Assembly (NCBI GenBank): GCA_963830775.1
Contig: CAWHNT010000014.1
Span: 1 to 36,756, forward strand
Direction of reading: 5' to 3'
Length of the DNA: 36,756 bases
Source of the DNA: CAWHNT01 sp963830775
GTDB taxonomy: Bacteria; Pseudomonadota; Alphaproteobacteria; Geminicoccales; Geminicoccaceae
The notes under the pieces were generated by a model, which saw only the letters and a list, made by a program, of their open reading frames with translations, was not told the DNA's origin and did no database searches. Position 1 is the stretch's first letter. Every line of letters starts with the position of its first letter. Positions 19,906 through 26,934 of the stretch are shown here, piece after piece. The position numbers and the translations under genes were made by a program.

Positions 19906-20637
19906 TCAGGGGAGCAGGCTGTCGGCCTGGTCGAGGTAGCCGCCGTGGTGCTCGGCGAGGTTCCGCAGCCTGGGGAGGTCGTGGAAGACGACCTGGCCGT
20001 CGCGGAAGGTGACGAGACCCAGTTCGCGCAGCTGGCGCAGGACGCGGTTGACGTGGATGGCGGTGAGCCCCAGCGCGTCGGCCAGCAGGTACTGGTTCAA
20101 GGGGCAGGCGAAGGCGGTCTCCGTGCCCATACCCACCAGCCGCAGCCGGAGCCCCAGCTCGACCAGGAAGTGCGCGGTGCGGGCCAGGGCGTCACGCCGC
20201 CCGACGCCGACCAGGTGCTCGACCACCATCGCCTCGTCCCGCGAGGCAGCCCACAGGATGGCGGCACCCAGGCGCGGCAGTGCCTGGAAGGTGTCGAGCA
20301 TCCGCTGGGCCGGCACCTCGGCGACGACGGCATCGGTGACGGTGTCGGACGAGTGATCGGAGGTCCGCAGGAGGATGCTGCGCAGGCCGATGAAGTCGCC
20401 GGGAACCCGGACGTCGATCACCTGCCGGCCGCCATCCGGCAGCAGCTTGTAGCAGCAGGCCCAGCCCTGCTGGAGGATGAACGCGCGCTGGCCGGCCTGG
20501 CGCTCGTGGATCAGCTCGGTGCCGGCGACAATCGGGCGGCTCCTGGCCTCGAGACCGGCAAGGCCTGCTGCCTCCTCCAGACCCAGCGGCAGGAAGCGGC
20601 TCAGCTTTCGCGCCAGGGCGCTCTCGACCGCTGCCAT
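19906..20637 (-). CDS. Crp/Fnr-family transcriptional regulator
   Basis: This is a cytoplasmic DNA-binding regulator of 243 residues, typical length for the family. Residues ~30-130 form the cNMP-binding-type beta-roll (AFILQQGWACCYKLLPDGGR, VRVPGDFIGL). A long dimerisation helix follows. The C-terminal winged helix contains LADALGLTAIHVNRVLRQLR at about residues 188-207, the recognition helix being IHVNRVLRQL. The N-terminus lacks the cysteine cluster of classical FNR, so it is not an obvious Fe-S oxygen sensor; the ligand is unknown. A CTGATTTAGGTTAG dyad lies 74 bp upstream of its ATG, suggesting autoregulation. It sits directly upstream of the desaturase on the same strand, about 150 bp away, where a second such site lies. 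Confidence 0.92.
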   Translation of the reverse strand: MAAVESALARKLSRFLPLGLEEAAGLAGLEARSRPIVAGTELIHERQAGQRAFILQQGWACCYKLLPDGGRQVIDVRVPGDFIGLRSILLRTSDHSSDTVTDAVVAEVPAQRMLDTFQALPRLGAAILWAASRDEAMVVEHLVGVGRRDALARTAHFLVELGLRLRLVGMGTETAFACPLNQYLLADALGLTAIHVNRVLRQLRELGLVTFRDGQVVFHDLPRLRNLAEHHGGYLDQADSLLP

Positions 20638-20711
20638 GGGCGTGATCGTCCTTCCTCCGATGCGGCCCCCGCCGTGCGGCGTGGCCGCGGGCTCGCGATG
20701 CGGCCGGGACG

Positions 20712-20725
20712 CTAACCTAAATCAG
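20712..20725 (-). promoter_or_regulatory. Candidate Crp/Fnr autoregulatory site (CTGATTTAGGTTAG)
   Basis: The minus strand reads CTGATTTAGGTTAG. It lies 74 bp before the Crp/Fnr start and 65 bp before the divergent lipoprotein gene at 20790, so it could serve either or both. It matches the sites at 19860 and 31137 in 12 of 14 positions. Confidence 0.62.
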
Positions 20726-20789
20726 CAGGACACCGCACCCAAGCGGCTAGGCTTCGACGCTTTCCCGTCCGGGCCTGGGATCCTACGCG

Positions 20790-21233
20790 ATGCAGCAGCG
20801 AAGAACGAGCGTGCCTGCGAGCCGGCCAGGGTGGCTCGTGCGCGGGATTGCCCGGTGGCCTGCCCTCGCCTTGGGCGCCCTGGTGCTGACGGCAATGCTG
20901 ACCGCCTGCGTGGACGGGGACCGGGACCGGGGCCGTGATCGCGACGATGGGAGCGTCTTCGGCGGCGGGCTGGGCGGTCTTCTGGGCCAGCGGGTCAGCT
21001 ACCGCTGTGACGACGACCGACGTTTCACGGCCAGCTTCCAGCCGTTCGGGCAGGGCATTTCGGTCGACACCGGCCGGCGCACCTACGACCTCGAGCGCCG
21101 GGGCGGCGATCGCGACCGTGACCGGCAGGAGTACCGCAGCAGGGATGGCGATGTCCGTCTCCTCGTCGATGGCGACGAGGCGGAGCTGAGCATCGACGGC
21201 GACGACGATTTCGAGGATTGCGAGCGCCGTTGA
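20790..21233 (+). CDS. Lipoprotein with MliC-like (C-type lysozyme inhibitor) domain
   Basis: The 147-residue product starts with an Arg-rich region and a hydrophobic stretch ending in a lipobox (LTAMLTAC, Cys near residue 40), so it should be a lipid-anchored periplasmic or outer-membrane protein. The mature part opens with a highly charged Asp/Arg tract and a Gly-rich link. Then comes a pattern like the MliC/PliC lysozyme inhibitors: VSYRCDDDRRFTASF, GRRTYDL, EYRSRDGDVRLLVDGDEAEL and a final cysteine in FEDCERR. Family members protect peptidoglycan from host lysozyme. The usual SGxxY motif is replaced by RQEY, so inhibitory activity is uncertain. It is divergent from the Crp/Fnr gene and is followed 26 bp later by another exported protein. 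Confidence 0.65.
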   Translation: MQQRRTSVPASRPGWLVRGIARWPALALGALVLTAMLTACVDGDRDRGRDRDDGSVFGGGLGGLLGQRVSYRCDDDRRFTASFQPFGQGISVDTGRRTYDLERRGGDRDRDRQEYRSRDGDVRLLVDGDEAELSIDGDDDFEDCERR

Positions 21234-21259
21234 GGCGCTAGGCGAGGATGGAGATCCAG

Positions 21260-21640
21260 ATGGCTACGCGGGCCTTGTTGATGGCGGGTACGTTCCTGCT
21301 GGGTCTTGTCGCGGCCGACGGTGCCACCGGAGCCGGAATGACGGTCCAGGCCTCGACCTGCATCCACGATGCGGAGCTCAGGCTGCGCCCCGATGGGACC
21401 GTCTATGCATGCCATGTGTCACAGCAGATCAACGCAAGCGTCGGCCCGGAAGCGAAGAACCGCAACGTGGTCTGCGCCGCGGGATCGTATGTCGAGTTCC
21501 ATTATAACGGTCATCTGTCCTACTGCGACAAGCTCGCCAAAGCCGGCTCCTATCTGAGCCGGGGCGGCGAGAGCAAGATCTGCAAGCAGCAAGAACCGAT
21601 ATCGTTCAACGAATCCGGGGACCTGGAGTATTGCAGCTAG
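21260..21640 (+). CDS. Small exported protein made of three C-x16-C repeats
   Basis: I do not recognise the family. The ATG at 21260 is preferred over 21248 because GGAG lies 7 bp upstream. A signal peptide (ALLMAGTFLLGLVAADGATGA) directs it to the periplasm or outside. The ~100-residue mature protein has three units, each bounded by two cysteines exactly 17 positions apart: CIHDAELRLRPDGTVYAC, CAAGSYVEFHYNGHLSYC and CKQQEPISFNESGDLEYC. Each has a hydrophobic-x-[FL] pair, a Gly, then [LV]-x-[YA]-C, which suggests three disulfide-closed beta-hairpins. Probably cotranscribed with the lipoprotein 26 bp upstream. Function unknown. Confidence 0.75.
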   Translation: MATRALLMAGTFLLGLVAADGATGAGMTVQASTCIHDAELRLRPDGTVYACHVSQQINASVGPEAKNRNVVCAAGSYVEFHYNGHLSYCDKLAKAGSYLSRGGESKICKQQEPISFNESGDLEYCS

Positions 21641-21663
21641 ATGACTGGCATCATCCTGGACCG

Positions 21664-21756
21664 GGATTTGCCGTCTGCGGCTGCGCGGTCGGCACGGTGA
21701 GGTCCAGGATGAGCCGGGCGCGTGCCGTTCTCAAGCAGACGTTTCTGGGCCAGCCC
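21664..21756 (+). pseudogene. Remnant of an ECF sigma factor (region 4 only)
   Basis: The frame contains GCAVGTVRSRMSRARAVLKQ, the recognition helix and end of region 4 of an extracytoplasmic-function sigma factor. Nothing upstream matches region 2 or the start of region 4, so only the last ~30 residues survive. The rest of 21641-21969 has no recognisable gene. Confidence 0.6.
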
Positions 21757-21969
21757 CGCTCGGCCGAGAGTCCACCGACAGGACAGGCGGACGTCCCTCT
21801 CGCGGTCGCAGTTCTGTCGCCCCCCTTCGGGATCGAGGGAGCGGCTCCAGGCTGCTCTGGATCAGCAGGACCGAGCGCGCCAGCAGATATACTCCAGTGA
21901 GTTTGCGGACTGTGAGCCTCGGCCACGCCGGCCGCCGCTTCTGCAGTTCGACCCGGAAAGGATGAACCC

Positions 21970-22254
21970 ATGAGCGGTGCTGCGGGCCTGGCGGCCCTCT
22001 CCATCTGCGAATCGATGTTGCTGTCCATGACCGATACCGGGGTCATCGACGGCAACGAGGCCAAGGCCATCCTCGAGGATGCGGCCACCGCCCACCGCAA
22101 CGTGGTGGGTGTGGCGGATGGCAAAGCGGGCGATCACCGCGAGGCCGCGGCGATCATCGAGGCGATCATCATCGGCGGCAACTCGGTCCGTCATCGCCGA
22201 AGCGACAGCGGGGGAGCCGTGCCGGCTCCCGATGGTACGAGCGACGGTCTATGA
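21970..22254 (+). CDS. Small hypothetical protein (94 aa) translationally coupled to the glycosyltransferase
   Basis: The protein is 94 residues, soluble, mostly helical in its first 70 residues (LAALSICESMLLSMTDTGVI, AIIEAIIIGGNSV), with a low-complexity tail. AAAGGATG precedes the ATG at good spacing. Its stop overlaps the next start as ATGA, so the two genes are coupled. I do not recognise a named family; its helical EALL-type pattern with MTDTGVIDGNEA resembles small proteins of unknown function that are frequent in alphaproteobacteria. No catalytic motif is visible. Confidence 0.7.
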   Translation: MSGAAGLAALSICESMLLSMTDTGVIDGNEAKAILEDAATAHRNVVGVADGKAGDHREAAAIIEAIIIGGNSVRHRRSDSGGAVPAPDGTSDGL

Positions 22255-23357
22255 GAATTGCACAGGTGGCACCCCTCTATGAAGCGGTGCCACCGCGTCT
22301 CTACGGCGGCACCGAGAGGATCGTTGCCCACCTTACCGATGCCCTGGTCGATCTCGGACACGACGTGGTGCTGTTCGCCAGCGCCGACGCCCGGACCAAG
22401 GCCAGGCTCGTCCCCGGCCGCGACCAGGCCATCCGGCTCGACCCGCACCCGCTGAAGTCCGATCTCGCCGCCCATCTCACCATGCTGCACGAGCTTCGCC
22501 GCCGGGCGGACGAGTTCGATATCCTCCACTTCCACGTCGATCTCATCCACTTCCCGATCTTCGAGGAGCTGGCGCAGCAGACCGTGACCACGCTGCACGG
22601 CCGGCTCGACCTCAAGGACCTGGCCGGGGCCTACCGGTGCTGGCCGGACTACCCCCTGGTCTCGATCTCGCGCGAGCAGAGGAGGCCGCTGCCTCTGGCA
22701 AACTGGATCGCCACCATCGCGCACGGCGTGCGCCAGGACCTCTACGGCTTCAGCGCGGAGCCAGCGGATGGCGGCTACCTTGCCTTCCTGGGCCGGATCT
22801 CGCCCGAGAAGCGGCCCGACCGGGCGATCGCGATCGCCAAGCGCACCGGGCTCAAGCTCAAGATCGCGGCCAAGGTCGACGCCGCCGACCGGGCCTACTT
22901 CGCGCAGGCGATCGAGCCCCTGCTCGACGATCCCCTGATCGAGTTCGTGGGCGAGATCGGCGATGCCCAGAAGTCCGCGTTCCTCGGCAATGCCCGGGCC
23001 CTTCTGTTCCCGATCGACTGGCCGGAGCCGTTCGGGCTCGTCATGATCGAGGCCATGGCCTGCGGCACGCCCGTCGTCGCCTGGCGCTGCGGCTCGGTGC
23101 CGGAGATCGTCGAGGAGGGGGTGACCGGCTTCATCGTCGCCTCGGAGGATGAGGCGGTAGCGGCCGTGGAGCGGCTGGCAACCCTCGACCGGCACGCGAT
23201 CCGCGCCGTGTTCGAGCGCCGGTTCTCGGCGACGGTGATGGCGCGCAACTACGTCCGGCTCTACCAGCAGCTGCTCACTGCCGACGCCGGCCCGGAGCTG
23301 TCGCCGGTGCTCCGGCCGCCTGTGGCCGACATCGGGGATCCCCTCTTTGCCGAATGA
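22251..23357 (+). CDS. Glycosyltransferase family 4 protein
   Basis: This is a GT-B-fold sugar transferase of 368 residues in the GT4 family. The N-terminal domain starts MRIAQVAPLYEAVPPRLYGG, with the Gly-rich loop that contacts the donor, and contains DILHFHVDLIH. The C-terminal donor-binding domain begins YLAFLGRISPEKRPDRAI and has the EX7E motif in EPFGLVMIEA, followed by CGTPVVAW and GSVPEIVEEG. The product could be a glucoside, a glycolipid or an oligosaccharide; the acceptor is not evident. It is coupled to the small protein before it and overlaps the debranching-enzyme gene after it, so these form one transcription unit. Pairing with an amylo-alpha-1,6-glucosidase suggests an alpha-glucan or trehalose-like stress-sugar context, by inference. 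Confidence 0.92.
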   Translation: MRIAQVAPLYEAVPPRLYGGTERIVAHLTDALVDLGHDVVLFASADARTKARLVPGRDQAIRLDPHPLKSDLAAHLTMLHELRRRADEFDILHFHVDLIHFPIFEELAQQTVTTLHGRLDLKDLAGAYRCWPDYPLVSISREQRRPLPLANWIATIAHGVRQDLYGFSAEPADGGYLAFLGRISPEKRPDRAIAIAKRTGLKLKIAAKVDAADRAYFAQAIEPLLDDPLIEFVGEIGDAQKSAFLGNARALLFPIDWPEPFGLVMIEAMACGTPVVAWRCGSVPEIVEEGVTGFIVASEDEAVAAVERLATLDRHAIRAVFERRFSATVMARNYVRLYQQLLTADAGPELSPVLRPPVADIGDPLFAE

Positions 23358-25488
23358 CCAAGCCGAGCCGGCCGATACCGGCGAGCCTCGCGTGCCGCTG
23401 CGCCTGTTCGCGCTCAAGCACGGCGACACCTTCCTGGTGGCGGACGCCTTCGGCGACATCCTGGGCGATGGCGACGGCCTGTTCCGCGACGACACCAGGG
23501 TCCTGTCCTACTTCCGCCTGAGGCTGGACGGGAAGCCGCCGTCGCTCCTGGGTGCCGTGGTCGGCCAGGACAATGTGCTGTTCACCTCCAACCTCACCTT
23601 CCGGCCGCTGCCGCCGCTTGGCGAGACCTCGGCACCGGAAGGGGTCGTCCACCTCCAGCGCAGGCGCCTCCTGTGGGAGGCGCGACTCTACGAGCGCCTG
23701 ACGCTCACCAACTACGGGGAGCGCGAGGTCGTGGTGCCGCTCGGCCTGAGCTTCGCCGCCGATTTCCGCGACATGTTCGAGGTGCGCGGGACCAAGCGGC
23801 ATGCGCGCGGCCACCCGCTGCCGGTCGAGGTCGGCGCAGACTCGGTCCTGCTCCGTTACCGGGGCCTCGACGGCGTCCTGCGCGCCTCGACCATCAGGTT
23901 CTCCGAGCCACCGGACCGGCTGTCGGCCGGCGAGGCCAACTTCCTGGTCAGGCTCGAGCCACGCGGCTCGCGGAAGATCTATCTCGAGGTGGCGGCCGAG
24001 GCCGAGCTGCCGCCATCGCGGGCCCGGTTCCGCGCCGCCGCCGCCAGCGCGCGCTTCAGCGTCCGTGCCACCCGCCGGCGCGGTGCGACGGTCCGCAGCT
24101 CGGGCCGGCTGTTCAACGACTGGCTGGACAAGTCCCGCGCCGACCTCGCTCTGCTCACCACCGAGCTGCCGACCGGGCCCTATCCCTATGCCGGCATCCC
24201 CTGGTTCTCGACCGCCTTCGGCCGGGATGCGATCGTCACCTCACTGCAGATGCTGTGGCTCGACCCGTCGCTGGCGCGCGGTGTCCTGAGCTTCCTCGCC
24301 CAGCATCAGGCCAAGGAGACCTCACCGTTCCAGGACGCGGCCCCCGGCAAGATCATGCACGAGACCCGCAAGGGCGAGATGGCGACCCTGCGCGAGCTGC
24401 CGTTCGGCCAGTATTATGGTGGTGTCGACACCACGCCCTTGTTCGTGATGCTGGCCGGCGCCTACGCCGCCCGCACCGGCGATCTCGGCTTCGTGGACGA
24501 GCTTTGGCCCTCCTTGTGCGCGGCCATGGCCTGGATCGAGGGCGAGGGCGATTCCGACGGGGACGGCTTCGTCGACTACGCCCGCGGGGCTGCCACCGGG
24601 CTCGCCAACCAGGGCTGGAAGGACAGCCAGGATTCCGTCTTCCATACTGACGGCACGGACGCCGTCGGGCCGATCGCGCTGATCGAGGTCCAGGGCTACG
24701 TCTACGCCGCCCTGGTCGCCATGGCCGACCTCGCGGCGCGCCGAGGCCTGACCCCAGAGGCCGAACGCTGGCAGGCGCGGGCTGCCACGATGCGGGCGGC
24801 GGTCGAGGCGCGGTTCTGGCTCGACGAGCTCGGTTACTACGCCCTGGCGCTGGACGGCCAGGGCCGGCCCTGCCGCGTGCGCGGCTCCAACGCCGGCCAT
24901 CTTCTGTTCACCGGTCTGCCTACGGCCGAGCGCGCAGGGCGGGTCGCGGACCAGCTCCTGGCATCGCCGTTCAACTCCGGCTGGGGCATCCGCACGCTCG
25001 CCGCGGGCGAGACGCGCTTCAACCCCATGTCCTACCATAACGGCTCGGTCTGGCCGCACGACACCGCTTTGTGCGCCGCGGGCCTCTCCCGCTACGGTGC
25101 CCGCGACGGCGTGGTACGGCTGATGAGCGGGGCGTTCGAGGCCGCGGTCCAGACCGATATGCGGCTGCCCGAGCTGTTCTGCGGCTTCCCCCGTGCCGCC
25201 GGCGAGGCGCCGATCGCCTACCCGGTCGCGTGCCTGCCCCAGGCCTGGTCGTCGGGTGCGGTGTTCATGCTGCTGCAGGCCTGCCTCGGCCTGAGCATCG
25301 ACGGCTGGGGCGGCACCATCCATGTCGACCGGCCGCGGCTGCCGATCGGCATCGACCGGCTCACCATCCACCGCCTTACCGTAGGCAGCGCCGTGGTCGA
25401 CCTCACCTTCCAGCGCGTCGGCAACCGCGTCGCTGCGTTTCCGGAGGGTCAGGATCCGAGCCCGGTCCCGCTGCTTCTCCATTCCTGA
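23347..25488 (+). CDS. Amylo-alpha-1,6-glucosidase / glycogen-debranching-type glycoside hydrolase
   Basis: This 713-residue enzyme has an N-terminal beta domain of the GDE_N_bis type (LKHGDTFLVADAFGDI, GLFRDDTRVLSYFRL) and an (alpha/alpha)6-barrel catalytic domain. Barrel motifs include YAGIPWFSTAFGRDAIVTSL, QGWKDSQDSVF, IEVQGYVYAAL, NAGHLLFTGL, SGWGIRTLA and MSYHNGSVWPHD. The family removes alpha-1,6-linked glucose from glucans; some members act on other glucosides. The start is unsettled: TTG at 23347 overlaps the transferase gene by 11 bp, and GTG at 23392 is an in-frame alternative right before the conserved domain. The nearby ATG at 23354 is out of frame. No signal peptide, so it acts in the cytoplasm. 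Confidence 0.9.
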   Translation: MPNDQAEPADTGEPRVPLRLFALKHGDTFLVADAFGDILGDGDGLFRDDTRVLSYFRLRLDGKPPSLLGAVVGQDNVLFTSNLTFRPLPPLGETSAPEGVVHLQRRRLLWEARLYERLTLTNYGEREVVVPLGLSFAADFRDMFEVRGTKRHARGHPLPVEVGADSVLLRYRGLDGVLRASTIRFSEPPDRLSAGEANFLVRLEPRGSRKIYLEVAAEAELPPSRARFRAAAASARFSVRATRRRGATVRSSGRLFNDWLDKSRADLALLTTELPTGPYPYAGIPWFSTAFGRDAIVTSLQMLWLDPSLARGVLSFLAQHQAKETSPFQDAAPGKIMHETRKGEMATLRELPFGQYYGGVDTTPLFVMLAGAYAARTGDLGFVDELWPSLCAAMAWIEGEGDSDGDGFVDYARGAATGLANQGWKDSQDSVFHTDGTDAVGPIALIEVQGYVYAALVAMADLAARRGLTPEAERWQARAATMRAAVEARFWLDELGYYALALDGQGRPCRVRGSNAGHLLFTGLPTAERAGRVADQLLASPFNSGWGIRTLAAGETRFNPMSYHNGSVWPHDTALCAAGLSRYGARDGVVRLMSGAFEAAVQTDMRLPELFCGFPRAAGEAPIAYPVACLPQAWSSGAVFMLLQACLGLSIDGWGGTIHVDRPRLPIGIDRLTIHRLTVGSAVVDLTFQRVGNRVAAFPEGQDPSPVPLLLHS

Positions 25489-25518
25489 CCGATGGGTCAT
25501 GGCAGTACGGAAAGTGGA

Positions 25519-26414
25519 ATGAATATCGAAGTCTCCTTCGAGGTCGAGCAAGGAGAGGCTGCCTCGCCGGCTGGCTCAGCGCCAACGTCGTCGGGAATGA
25601 GTGCCGAGGCGCTGAAGGCAATTTTGGACCGGCACCGGATTCTGGATCGAGTTCGGACCGGGCAGAGGGTGCCCGCGCCATGCTCGCGGGGGCCTGCTTG
25701 CAAGGTCTGTCGTTTTGGCGTGCCGAGCTCAGCGACGCCAATCTGGAGGGTGCGGACCTGCGTGGGGCCAACCTCGATCATGCCGTGCTCCGCGGTGCGT
25801 TGCTCAGGGGCGCATGTCTCTCCCGGGCGTCGCTCTGGCGAGCCGATCTGAGTGCTGCCGATCTCGCCTCGGCCGACCTTCGAGATGCCAGGCTCGACCA
25901 TGCCGTCCTGCGCGCCGCGATCCTCCGGGGGGCCAAGGTCGACCGGGCCTCTTTCTGGGAGGCACGCCTGGAGGGAGCTGATCTCAGGGATGCCGTCGGG
26001 CTGGATTCAGCCCAGCTCCAGCCGGCTTTCCAGGACGCGGACACCCGGCTTCCGGCCAGCCTGCCTGCACCCAGCGTTCCGACCGCGGAGCCGGCGGGCG
26101 TAAAAGCCGCTCCCCTGGCCCTCGGCAAGGGCCAGGGGCACGGGACAGGGATGGCCGAGTTCCGGCGCCATCTCTCGGCGATCGAAGACGAGCAGGCCGG
26201 GCTGCGTCAACGCCGGGCTGAGCTGGAGCGGGCCCTGTTCGCGGCGCCATCGGCAACATGGATGGAAGCCGTGGAACGAGCCCAATACCTGCTCACGCAG
26301 TTTGCGGCGATCGTGGGCGGGCAGGACCCCGGCCGTCGGCAGATCATTGCCAGTGTCATCGATGATCTGGCACGGCTGTCGGGCGAGCAGGCCAAGGCAG
26401 TCGCAGCCCCGTGA
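25519..26414 (+). CDS. Pentapeptide-repeat protein with C-terminal helical domain (frame change near 25655)
   Basis: The product starts MNIEVSFEVEQGEAASPAG after GGAAAG and continues MSAEALKAILDRHRI; near 25650-25670 the frame changes (probably two small indels) and goes on with EGARAMLAGACLQGL. About 22 pentapeptides of the A-[DN]-L-x-x type follow, expected to fold as a right-handed quadrilateral beta-helix. They are arranged in a 40-residue higher-order repeat: SFWRA at 25710, SLWRA at 25830 and SFWEA at 25950. A Pro/Ala linker leads to an ~85-residue helical tail (FRRHLSAIEDEQAGLRQRRA) that could form a coiled coil. No signal peptide. It is the last gene of the colinear sugar cluster, 30 bp after the debranching enzyme. 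Function unknown; some pentapeptide proteins bind gyrase, most have no known role. Confidence 0.78.
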
Positions 26415-26934
26415 GATAGGCGAGCGCGCAGGGTTAAGTGCAACTGTCGGCGGCGCGCCCGGATCAACGCCCGACAAGGCGGTCCACGAGTGTTGCTGGC
26501 CAGGATCGAGGAGGCGATCGCGGATGGCGAGCGGTTTGCCGCCTGGAGGCTTCCCGGGACGGATGGGATGCCGCCCGATTCTTCTTCCGACGGCGAGCCG
26601 TTACAGCGCTCACGACGTCTCAGCCACCTCCCGCTCGCCATCATCCGCCACCCGCATTATGCGAACAGCACAGGGCTGGTTCCGCCCAACATAGGCCTGT
26701 GCCGCGCACAAGGCGTCGGAATGGCAGCGGTATCAGGGCGGCATCGGTGCGGAGCACCCTGACCGGCCGCCAGCTCAAACCAGTGACGCCCAGCACAGCG
26801 CTGCCGTCCTCATAGGCTGCAGTGCCCCCCGTACTGACCCTCGGGCTATTTCTCCCAGGGTAACCAGGCAAGCCGGTGGATGACGCTCTGGGGGCGGGGG
26901 CCGGCTGCCTGCAAGGTGGGTCGATGGCCCGGGG
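26415..26934. other. Intergenic region between two convergent units, no confident gene
   Basis: The 520 bp between the pentapeptide gene and actP hold no gene I can support. A plus-strand frame from 26490 begins protein-like (LLARIEEAIADGERFAAWRL), with no clear ribosome-binding site and no recognisable family; it might be a relic. No T-rich terminator hairpin is visible for either flanking gene. Confidence 0.45.

Noticed and set aside
26490..26762. A 90-codon plus-strand gene between the pentapeptide gene and actP
   Set aside because: Only the first ~25 residues look protein-like; there is no ribosome-binding site and the rest is Arg/Ser/Pro-rich as in shadow frames.
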